20,526 nucleotides of DNA, taken from the NCBI GenBank assembly GCA_025457845.1, contig JALOTO010000005.1:1-20526 (forward strand). The letters run 5' to 3'. The notes beneath the pieces are model-generated. The model was not told the DNA's origin. It worked only from the letters and a program-made list of their open reading frames with translations, and searched no databases. The stretch's first letter is position 1. Every line of letters starts with the position of its first letter. The stretch comes from Thermoplasmata archaeon. Lineage in GTDB: Archaea > Thermoplasmatota > Thermoplasmata > UBA10834. Of the stretch, positions 14,708 to 20,526 are shown in pieces. Made by a program: the position numbers and the translations under genes.

Positions 14708-14840
14708 GGGCCGGCCGACCGCTCTCCGAGACAGTTCTACGATAAATGTGCAATCGGCAGGCCAACCCTTGAACTAGAGGAGCATAAAAGGCATGGCGCA
14801 CCCCACCCTTTTCGCGCCCTTCTCGGCCCGTCGAACGCCT

Positions 14841-15437
14841 CTAGGGGTGTCCGCCGATGAGGATCAGGACGATGGCGGTCCCGAGCCCCGCGATGACGAA
14901 CCGGAGGCCGGTGTAGACGAGCATCTCCTTGATCAGGCTGCCGAGGTAGGCGCCTAGGACGAACAGGAACGCTATCGTGATGGCTATCCCCGTGGCGACG
15001 GCCTCGTCCACGGGAAGGAAGTAGAACGGCACGAGCGGGACGAGCGCTGCGAGCATCGGCGCGACACCGTGTGAGATCGAGCTGACCATGATGCTGACGT
15101 TGATGGCCTCCCTCCTGGTGCCCTCGACCGGCCTGAGCATGGCCCTCTCGAGCTCCCTGTGGGTCAGGAGGTGCTCGACCCTCTCCGCCTCGTAGGCGCC
15201 CACCGTGCTCGAGACGGCGAGGGCGACCGCGCCGGCGAAGCCGGCGCCGAGAATGAGCTGCTTGACATACACCGGGTCGGTGGCACCCTCGGCGACGTAG
15301 GCGCCGAGTATGACCCCTAGTATCGTGAGCGCGCCGTCGAAGGCCCCTATCACGAAGTACCTCCTCGCGATCGCCCCCGACTTGGTCAGCGTGAACAGGA
15401 ACCGCATCTTCTTGATAGACTCGGAGATCTTGCTCAT
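14841..15437 (-). CDS. VIT1/Ccc1-family membrane protein, putative iron/manganese transporter
   Basis: This is a 198-residue integral membrane protein of the VIT1/Ccc1 type, a family that includes vacuolar iron and manganese transporters. Family signatures are YFVIGAFDGALTILGV (about 27-42), the helix with SSTVGAYEAERVEHL (76-90), and the acidic RELERAML segment (94-101) that in relatives forms a cytoplasmic metal-binding region. About five hydrophobic helices are visible. The gene starts 7 nt after alaS with GAGG 5 nt before the ATG, so it is probably translated from the alaS transcript. The substrate is not certain: nearby nickel genes are on a separate transcript and do not establish a nickel role. 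The 133-base convergent gap to nikR holds only weak T-rich tracts. Confidence 0.85.
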   Translation of the reverse strand: MSKISESIKKMRFLFTLTKSGAIARRYFVIGAFDGALTILGVILGAYVAEGATDPVYVKQLILGAGFAGAVALAVSSTVGAYEAERVEHLLTHRELERAMLRPVEGTRREAINVSIMVSSISHGVAPMLAALVPLVPFYFLPVDEAVATGIAITIAFLFVLGAYLGSLIKEMLVYTGLRFVIAGLGTAIVLILIGGHP

Positions 15438-15444
15438 CCAGTCC

Positions 15445-18144
15445 TCACTTCTTCCTCAAGGCCGCCCTGACGGCCTCGACAAGCCCGTCCATGGCCGGTT
15501 CTATCTTCGAGGCGTCCGGGCCGCCTCCCTGCGCGAAGTCCGGCTTGCCCCCGCCTGAGCCGCCGACGCCCTTGAGCGCCTCGGATATGAGCTTCCTGCA
15601 GTCGACCGTCTCGACGTCCGAGCTCCTCGCGAGGACCATCTTGGCCCCCTGCTGGTCGGAGCCCAGCACGGCCACGGTCTTCGGCTGGGCTATGAGCTCC
15701 TTCGCCAGGTTGACGAGGTGCTTCATGTCCTCCGACTGCATGTGCCTGACGACCCTGACGCCCTCGACGGTCTCTGCCCTCTTGACGAGGTCGCCGACCG
15801 TCTCTCCGACCATGCCCTTCTTGATGCCGTCCAGCTCCCGGCGCATCTCCCTGCCGTCGGCGAGGACCTTGGTCACCGCCGACACGAGCCCGTCGGGCGT
15901 GGTCATGAGCATGCCGCTGGCGGTGCCCGTCGCGAGAGCTAGGCGCATGTTGTGCTCGACGGCCGCCATGCCGGCGACGAACTCGAGCCTGACGACGCCG
16001 TCCTGGATGCGCTTCGAGCCTGTGATCGTGATGGACCCCACCTCGAGGGTGTTCCTGCAGTGGATGCCGCCGCACGCCTCGACGTCGAAGTCGCCTATGC
16101 GGACGACGCGTATCTCCTTGCCCGGGACCGCCCCTCCCTGGTAGAGCCTGAAGCCGTACCTCTTCTCTGCGGCGGTCCTCTCCATGAACGGCCCCTGGAT
16201 CTTGATTGCCTTCAGGACGGTCTCGTTGGAGATGCGCTCGATGGCCTCGAGCTCCTGGGGCGAGAGGTCGGCGAAGTGGGTGATGTCCAGCCTTGCCGAG
16301 TCGGCCGCCTTGTGCGCCCCGGTCTGCCAGACGTGGTTGCCGAGGACCTTCCTCGCGGCCCCGTTGATGATGTGCGTGGCCGTGTGGTGCCTCTGGAGCC
16401 TGCGCCTGCGGTCCTCGTCGATGGTGCAGGTTATGAGCTTGCCCTCCTTGGCCTGCATCTCGCCCTCGACCTTGTGGACGACGATGTTCCCGACCTTGTC
16501 GGCGCGGACGACCTTCATGTCCTTCATCGTTCCCGCGTCGCTCTCCTGGCCACCGCTCTCGGCGTAGAAGTGGGTCTTGTCGAGGACGACCAGGTCGCCT
16601 GCGACGTGGAGGACCTTGGCCCTGAACCTGTACTTGTAGGGCTCCTTGTAGAACATGAGCTTGGTCGGCGGCAGGTCCTTGGGGAGGTCCGTGGGCGCCT
16701 CCTCCTCCTTGTCCTCTTTCGACTTCGAGTGCCTGGCAGCGACCTGCATGTAGAAGTCGTCCGGGATCTTGACTGGTCCGGACGCGAACTCGGCGACGAC
16801 CTCGGGGTTCAGCCCGTGCGAGTCGTAGAGCTCTATGAGGTCCTCGGTCGAGATGCCCCTGTGGTCCGCCTTCGCGGACGCCTCGAGTCGCTTGACTATG
16901 CTCTGTCCCTTGGTGAGCGTCTCGGAGTACTTCTCCTGCTCGACGTCGACCAGCTTGACGATCTCGTCCCTGTTCTCCTTGACGTCGGGGAACTGCTTCG
17001 CGAAGTAGTCGACCTGCATGGCGACTATGTCCGAGAGCTTCCCCTTGATCCCGAGCTGTGCCAGCTCCCTGAGGGCCCTCCTGACCAGCAGCCTGGCGAA
17101 GTATCCCTGGCGGACGTTAGACGGCACGACGCCGTCGCTGAGCATGAACATGAGGGCCCTGGTATGGTCGCAGACGACGTACATGCTCTCGGCGGGCTTG
17201 ATCTGCGCCATGAGGTCCTCGGCCTTCATGCCGAGCCTCGCGGCGGTGTCTCCCCTGAGCGCGCGTATGTCCGCGGCGTTCTCTATCTTCATCGACCCTG
17301 CGACCTTCGAGTACTCTGCCAGGGTGGCGTGGTCGAGGGTTACTCCGGACATCTCCTTGAGCTTGGCGAGGACGTCGCCGAAGACCGCCTCGTACGCGGA
17401 GGTCGTCCCCTGTGACATCCAGGTGAGCCTCTCGAGCCCGTAGCCGGTGTCGACGACCTGCATGTCCAGCGGCTTGAGCTGGCCGTTGCCGGTCGAATAG
17501 CTCATGAAGACGAGCGTGGCGACCTCGACCCCTCCGAGGAGCACCTCGAGGCAGGGGCCGGCGTTCCCGCCGCCCTCCCACCATGCCTCGGAGTAGTTGA
17601 CCGCCTTGGGGTCCAGGCCGTGGACCTTGGTGAGGAACTCGTGGCAGAGCTCCGTGGTCCGGTCCTTGAAGTAGATCTCCTTGCCCTTCTTGTTGAAGAC
17701 ATGGTGGGCCATCATCTCGAACATGGTGAGATGGGAGCCGGTCTTGCCCACATTGTCGATGTCGTTGAACCTGACGCAGGTCTGCGATATGCCGAGAGGG
17801 TTGGCCGGCGGCTCCACGACCCCCTGTATGACCCAGGGCTGGAAGCCGTAGATGCTCGCCTGGGTGAAGAAGACGTCGTCCCTCCACCTTGCGGTGATCG
17901 GGTACCTCGCGATGCGCGTGTGCCCGTTCCTCTCGAGGAAGGAGAGGAAGCTCTCGCGCATCTCGTGGACGTCCATCTTCTGCTTGAAAAGCGGGTTCCC
18001 GATGAACGTGTACTCGACGCAGGGCGCCTCGCCGCAGAGGTCGCCGTCCCCGAGGGTCCAGAAGTACTTCCCGCACTTCCTGCACTGGCGCCTCTGGAAG
18101 CCGTCCCTCTTGAAGAACTCTAGCTCGTAGTCCTTCGTATCCAT
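15445..18144 (-). CDS. alaS: Alanyl-tRNA synthetase (archaeal type)
   Basis: This enzyme charges tRNA-Ala with alanine and edits mis-acylated Ser/Gly; it is cytoplasmic, 899 residues. An archaeal N-terminal zinc site lies at C21, C24, C37 and C42, followed by the class II catalytic core (HMRESFLSFLERNGH-like EMRESFLSF, ARWRDDVFFTQASIYGFQP, VDTGYGLERL). A charged linker rich in K, E and P (HSKSKEDKEEEAPTD) precedes the editing domain. The editing zinc ligands are H587-x3-H591 and C691-x3-H695. A C-terminal oligomerisation domain ends with the glycine-rich GGSGGGKPDFAQGGG. The ATG at 18144 is favoured because a TATA element sits 27-28 bases upstream and family similarity begins there; an in-frame extension would start at 18198. 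Confidence 0.97.
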   Translation of the reverse strand: MDTKDYELEFFKRDGFQRRQCRKCGKYFWTLGDGDLCGEAPCVEYTFIGNPLFKQKMDVHEMRESFLSFLERNGHTRIARYPITARWRDDVFFTQASIYGFQPWVIQGVVEPPANPLGISQTCVRFNDIDNVGKTGSHLTMFEMMAHHVFNKKGKEIYFKDRTTELCHEFLTKVHGLDPKAVNYSEAWWEGGGNAGPCLEVLLGGVEVATLVFMSYSTGNGQLKPLDMQVVDTGYGLERLTWMSQGTTSAYEAVFGDVLAKLKEMSGVTLDHATLAEYSKVAGSMKIENAADIRALRGDTAARLGMKAEDLMAQIKPAESMYVVCDHTRALMFMLSDGVVPSNVRQGYFARLLVRRALRELAQLGIKGKLSDIVAMQVDYFAKQFPDVKENRDEIVKLVDVEQEKYSETLTKGQSIVKRLEASAKADHRGISTEDLIELYDSHGLNPEVVAEFASGPVKIPDDFYMQVAARHSKSKEDKEEEAPTDLPKDLPPTKLMFYKEPYKYRFRAKVLHVAGDLVVLDKTHFYAESGGQESDAGTMKDMKVVRADKVGNIVVHKVEGEMQAKEGKLITCTIDEDRRRRLQRHHTATHIINGAARKVLGNHVWQTGAHKAADSARLDITHFADLSPQELEAIERISNETVLKAIKIQGPFMERTAAEKRYGFRLYQGGAVPGKEIRVVRIGDFDVEACGGIHCRNTLEVGSITITGSKRIQDGVVRLEFVAGMAAVEHNMRLALATGTASGMLMTTPDGLVSAVTKVLADGREMRRELDGIKKGMVGETVGDLVKRAETVEGVRVVRHMQSEDMKHLVNLAKELIAQPKTVAVLGSDQQGAKMVLARSSDVETVDCRKLISEALKGVGGSGGGKPDFAQGGGPDASKIEPAMDGLVEAVRAALRKK

Positions 18145-18167
18145 ACGCTTGCTGCATGAGTCGTCAG

Positions 18168-18175
18168 GATTTAAC
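18168..18175 (-). promoter_or_regulatory. Putative TATA box of alaS, predicting a leaderless transcript
   Basis: GTTAAATC on the minus strand is centred about 27-28 bases before the alaS ATG. No Shine-Dalgarno is visible immediately before that ATG, which fits a leaderless mRNA. A second A/T-rich tract at 18213-18239 is a less likely alternative promoter. Confidence 0.5.
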
Positions 18176-18212
18176 GGTTTGCCGGGGGCAGGGGCCATCC
18201 TGGCTCGCGCTG

Positions 18213-18239
18213 ATTAAAATAAGAAATACTTGAATAAAT
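18213..18239 (-). terminator. T-rich tract downstream of the FAD oxidoreductase gene, probable terminator
   Basis: Beginning about 20 bases past the oxidoreductase stop, the minus strand carries several T runs (ATTTATTC, TATTTCTTATTTTAAT) in otherwise GC-rich surroundings. No stable hairpin precedes it. Archaeal RNA polymerase terminates at such U-rich tracts. It also lies upstream of alaS on the same strand, so part of it could act as promoter instead. Confidence 0.45.
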
Positions 18240-18257
18240 CTTCTCGCGGTCGTCCAG

Positions 18258-19514
18258 TCAGGGGAAGGCGAAGCCCGGGTCCGCCAGGGACGCCTTGATG
18301 TCCTCGACCTGCCTCCCCTCGGCGATGGCCTTCGAGATCTTTGGCCAATCCTTCTTCGTCCCGAGGAGTATCGCCCCTATCAGCTTCCCGTCCTTCAGCA
18401 CGAACTTCCTGTAGACCTTGCGGTCTGGCGAGACGGACCGTATCTCCTCGAACCCCGTCTCCGGTGTCTCGTGCTCGCTCCTCACGGTGCCCATGGACGA
18501 CATGTCGAGCCCGGCCACCTTGAGCGTGTTTGACGGGATGGTCCCCCTGTACTCGGGGGCCGGCTGCCCGAGGATTGCCTTTGCCGCGATCCTCGCCTGC
18601 TCCAGCGCGGGAGGGATGATGCCCCAGGTCTTCCCCCCGAGCTCAATGACGTCGCCGACGGCGAAGACGTCCGGATTCGAGGTGCGCAGCGTGCCGTCCA
18701 CTGCCAGACCACGGCCGACCTTCAGCCCCGCCTCCTTGGCAAGGGCGAAGTCTGGTCTCGCCCCCGCGGAGACGACGACCATGTCGCACTGGACGGTCCT
18801 GCCGTCCTTGAGCCTGATGCCCTCCACGGCGGTCGCGCCCAGGACCTCCTCCGTCTCCGCCTTGGTCATCACCTCGAGTCCGAGCCCCTCAAGCCAGGTC
18901 CGGAGCATGGCTGCGCCCTCGTGGTCCAGCTGTCTCATGAGCAGGTGCTCGGCGTACTCGAGTATCGTGACCCTGAGACCCTTGTGACGGGCGGTCAGAG
19001 CCCTTGCGGTCTCGAGCCCCAGTAGCCCTCCTCCGATGACGGCCACATGGGTGGATTTCTCGGCAGCCTCCCTGATCCTGCGAGCGTCCTCGAGGGTCCT
19101 CAGCGTGAAGACCCTTTGCTTCGGCAGTCCCTTCAGCGGGGGGAGGAACGCGGTGGCCCCGGTGGCTATGACGAGCTTGTCGAACGCGTGGCGCACCCCC
19201 TTGACTGAGAGGGTCTTGCCCGCGAGATCGAGCCGTTCGACCCTCGACGACAGATGGACGCGGATCCTGTTCTTGTCGTACCAGTCCTTCGGATAGAAGG
19301 TCATCCCGGCCTCGTCGACGGTTCCCGCGAGGAAGTCGATGAGCTTCGGCCTCGCGTAGTACGGCTCCATCTCGTCCGAGAAGATGTCTATCTCCACCGC
19401 AGGGCCAGCGTCCCTGACCGCCTTGGCCACGTTCGTCCCCGCGACGTTCCCGCCTACGATTGCCAGCTTCGTGATACCACCGCTCTGTGTCCGAGTGGAT
19501 GGGTTCGACCGCAA
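18258..19514 (-). CDS. FAD-dependent NAD(P)H oxidoreductase (NirB N-terminal / rubredoxin-reductase-like)
   Basis: This is a 418-residue flavoprotein of the pyridine-nucleotide-disulfide oxidoreductase fold. An FAD-binding loop, IVGGNVAG (19-26), is followed by YARPKL (53-58), typical of the rubredoxin- and nitrite-reductase-like group. VIATGATAFLPP (115-126), the NAD(P)H site VIGGGLLGLE (159-168) and the second FAD motif PDVFAVGDV (281-289) complete the core. There is only one cysteine (C243) and no CxxC, so it is not a dithiol reductase. No Fe-S or sirohaem domain is attached, so it is not a full nitrite reductase. It probably passes electrons from NAD(P)H to an unidentified redox partner encoded elsewhere. 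The start is uncertain: TTG at 19514 lies 27-28 bases after a TATA-like element, and no ATG or GTG exists in frame before the FAD loop. Confidence 0.88.
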   Translation of the reverse strand: MRSNPSTRTQSGGITKLAIVGGNVAGTNVAKAVRDAGPAVEIDIFSDEMEPYYARPKLIDFLAGTVDEAGMTFYPKDWYDKNRIRVHLSSRVERLDLAGKTLSVKGVRHAFDKLVIATGATAFLPPLKGLPKQRVFTLRTLEDARRIREAAEKSTHVAVIGGGLLGLETARALTARHKGLRVTILEYAEHLLMRQLDHEGAAMLRTWLEGLGLEVMTKAETEEVLGATAVEGIRLKDGRTVQCDMVVVSAGARPDFALAKEAGLKVGRGLAVDGTLRTSNPDVFAVGDVIELGGKTWGIIPPALEQARIAAKAILGQPAPEYRGTIPSNTLKVAGLDMSSMGTVRSEHETPETGFEEIRSVSPDRKVYRKFVLKDGKLIGAILLGTKKDWPKISKAIAEGRQVEDIKASLADPGFAFP

Positions 19515-19537
19515 TTAAGCTTGCGCGAGCGGCATGC

Positions 19538-19545
19538 CATGATAA
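19538..19545 (-). promoter_or_regulatory. Putative TATA box for the oxidoreductase gene
   Basis: TTATCATG on the minus strand is centred 27-28 bases before TTG 19514. It resembles the NOG1 element (TTTATCATA) in both sequence and spacing. A second candidate, CTTAATTG (19513-19520), would start transcription near 19490, downstream of the TTG, and would then require a non-standard start codon nearer the FAD loop. Confidence 0.35.
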
Positions 19546-19584
19546 CGGTTAACTACTGAGGAACGACATCCTGGGTCGAGAGAA

Positions 19585-20292
19585 ATGGCGCGGAGATGTT
19601 CCTTTTGCGGGAAGGACAGTCCAGATGATTCTGCGTACTGCAACTATTGCAGCAGGCCCTTGGAGGTGGATCTCATCTGCCCCAAGTGCGGGACCAAGAA
19701 CCCCAGCTACGGAGTGTACTGTGGCTCGTGCGGGTCGGAGCTGCCTAAGGTCGAGAGGCCGCCGGCACCCCCGATTCCCGCGATGCCTCCAGTCACACAC
19801 CCTTCCAGGATCGAGGGGCAGGTCCTTGCCCCGAACGCGTGTCCGCACTGCGGGTCGCGGGTCTCGGTCTACGATTTCGAGTGCCCCAGCTGCAGGCGTG
19901 TGCTCATGGGGGACGACACGGAGTCCTTGGCCGGAGGCTACGACGGCCCGCCGGAACCCGCCCTCACAGGGACGTTGCTCGCCGCGGGGGTCCTGCTGAT
20001 CCTGACGGGCATCATGGCGATCGCCCAGGGAAGCCTGTACCTGATGGCCAGCAGCATCGCAACTCAGATCGACGCCCCCGTGGGCGGCGTGACATGCTGC
20101 GGGATCTTCAGCGGGCTCTTCGGGCTGGCGGCCATCTTCGGAGGATACCAGTGTGTCTCCAGAGGGAGCTGGATGTTCGCCATGCTCGGCGCCATCCTCG
20201 CGATGCTCAGCATAGCGTTCCTGGTCGGGTTCATCCTGGGCCTCATCGCCCTGATACTAGTGGCCGTTTCGAAGAGCGAGTTCAATGATTAG
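19585..20292 (+). CDS. Triple zinc-ribbon membrane protein of unknown function
   Basis: This is a 235-residue protein. Three zinc ribbons line up in the soluble N-terminal half: C5/C8/C19/C22, C32/C35/C46/C49 and C86/C89/C100/C103, all with CxxC pairs. A proline-rich linker (PPAPPIPAMPP, about 59-69) separates the second from the third. From about residue 127 to 228 the sequence is hydrophobic with three or four membrane helices (about 128-148, 168-188 and 197-228), ending in a short polar tail. Zinc ribbons are probably cytoplasmic. The start at 19585 is the first ATG in frame; no clear Shine-Dalgarno is visible, and GTTAAC near 19548-19553 might be a weak promoter element shared in the divergent spacer. 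A related gene follows 15 bases later. Function unknown; protein-protein or nucleic-acid binding by the ribbons is possible. Confidence 0.85.
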   Translation: MARRCSFCGKDSPDDSAYCNYCSRPLEVDLICPKCGTKNPSYGVYCGSCGSELPKVERPPAPPIPAMPPVTHPSRIEGQVLAPNACPHCGSRVSVYDFECPSCRRVLMGDDTESLAGGYDGPPEPALTGTLLAAGVLLILTGIMAIAQGSLYLMASSIATQIDAPVGGVTCCGIFSGLFGLAAIFGGYQCVSRGSWMFAMLGAILAMLSIAFLVGFILGLIALILVAVSKSEFND

Positions 20293-20307
20293 ACGGAAGG
20301 CACCGAG

Positions 20308-20526
20308 ATGAGGACCTGCGACCTGTGCGGGAAGGAGATCCCGGAGACTGCATCATACTGCCTCGGGTGTGGCACGAAGCTGCCCGCGAGGGAGGACCCG
20401 AAGTGCCCCAGCTGCGGGCACACCAATCCGCGGGACGCGAGGTTCTGCGGCTCATGCAGGGGCATCCTCCCGTCCTGGGACGCGCCGAAGGTCGCGACCG
20501 CGCCTCCACCGCCGGTCCAGGAGCCG
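20308..20526 (+). CDS. Double zinc-ribbon protein, N-terminal part (3' truncated by window edge)
   Basis: An ATG at 20308, preceded by GGAAGG about 8 nt upstream, opens a frame that is still open at the window end (73 codons). It encodes two zinc ribbons: C4/C7/C18/C21 and C33/C36/C47/C50. A proline-rich stretch (APPPPVQEP) follows at the edge. Sequence such as CDLCGKEIPETASYC and CPSCGHTNPRDARFCGSC parallels the first two ribbons and linker of the preceding gene, which lies 15 bases upstream, so these are tandem paralogues in one operon. By analogy the missing part may contain another ribbon and membrane helices, but that is not visible. Function unknown. Confidence 0.8.
   Translation, partial: MRTCDLCGKEIPETASYCLGCGTKLPAREDPKCPSCGHTNPRDARFCGSCRGILPSWDAPKVATAPPPPVQEP

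Noticed and set aside
14708..14840. Possible small RNA or terminator hairpin in the nikR / VIT1-like convergent gap
   Set aside because: TATA-like elements (CATAAAAGG on plus, CATTTATCG on minus) and GGCCGGCC are present, but no tRNA fold, C/D-box pair or convincing hairpin with a U-tract was found.
15952..17415. Long open frame of 487 codons on the plus strand opposite alaS
   Set aside because: It is antisense to a clear synthetase in GC-rich DNA, has biased composition and shows no recognisable motif. Similar shadow frames lie opposite or across polC, hutU and gene 321-1328.
18258..19514. Nitrite reductase large subunit
   Set aside because: Only the flavoprotein part is present; there is no [2Fe-2S], ferredoxin or sirohaem domain, and the length is 418 residues.
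1..20526. Mobile elements, CRISPR arrays or prophage genes
   Set aside because: No regularly spaced repeats, transposase or integrase motifs, terminal inverted repeats or phage structural genes were seen; gene content and composition look even across the window.

Overview
This window is GC-rich archaeal DNA (by eye well above 60% G+C). Archaeal markers are the family D DNA polymerase large subunit (DP2, which is absent from bacteria and eukaryotes), an archaeal RNA polymerase subunit D with ferredoxin-like cysteines, archaeal-type S13, S4 and S11, archaeal-type alanyl-tRNA synthetase with an N-terminal zinc site, a NOG1-type GTPase and NikR. PolD with this gene mix fits a euryarchaeal lineage. 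A high-GC member of Thermoplasmatota is my best guess, but that is inference. The window is densely coding on both strands, with no gap above about 170 bases, and I see no insertion sequence, CRISPR array, tRNA or rRNA. 

Layout: (1) 2-1921, plus strand: three consecutive uncharacterised genes, two with an N-terminal zinc ribbon and two with a C-terminal membrane pair. All three share a Y-x-P-x-W-like motif. (2) 1936-4400, minus strand: a ModE-type DNA-binding domain fused to a Nudix hydrolase, preceded by urocanate hydratase (hutU). (3) 4499-8877, plus strand: a NOG1-like GTPase and then polC (DP2), with a tiny upstream ORF abutting the polC start. (4) 8882-11415, minus strand: the rps13-rps4-rps11-rpoD operon with its own TATA box and leader, converging on polC with a 4-nt gap. 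(5) 11582-14169, minus strand: a CbiM/NikM-CbiQ-CbiO energy-coupling-factor metal importer. The divergent gene (14300-14707) is NikR, and the shared spacer holds a candidate NikR operator, so nickel is the predicted substrate. (6) 14841-18144, minus strand: alaS followed 7 nt later by a VIT1/Ccc1-like membrane protein. (7) 18258-19514, minus strand: a stand-alone FAD/NAD(P)H oxidoreductase. (8) 19585 to the end, plus strand: two tandem zinc-ribbon genes, the second running off the window.

Most of the window is core information processing (replication, transcription, translation) plus nickel homeostasis. The less described parts are the two zinc-ribbon gene groups at either end, the ModE-Nudix fusion, the altered iron-sulfur motif in RpoD, the polC mini-ORF, and the pattern of TATA boxes about 28 bases from start codons, which suggests leaderless transcripts. 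Start codons were chosen from Shine-Dalgarno and TATA positions and family N-termini. Functions rest on recognised motifs read by eye, without any database search.
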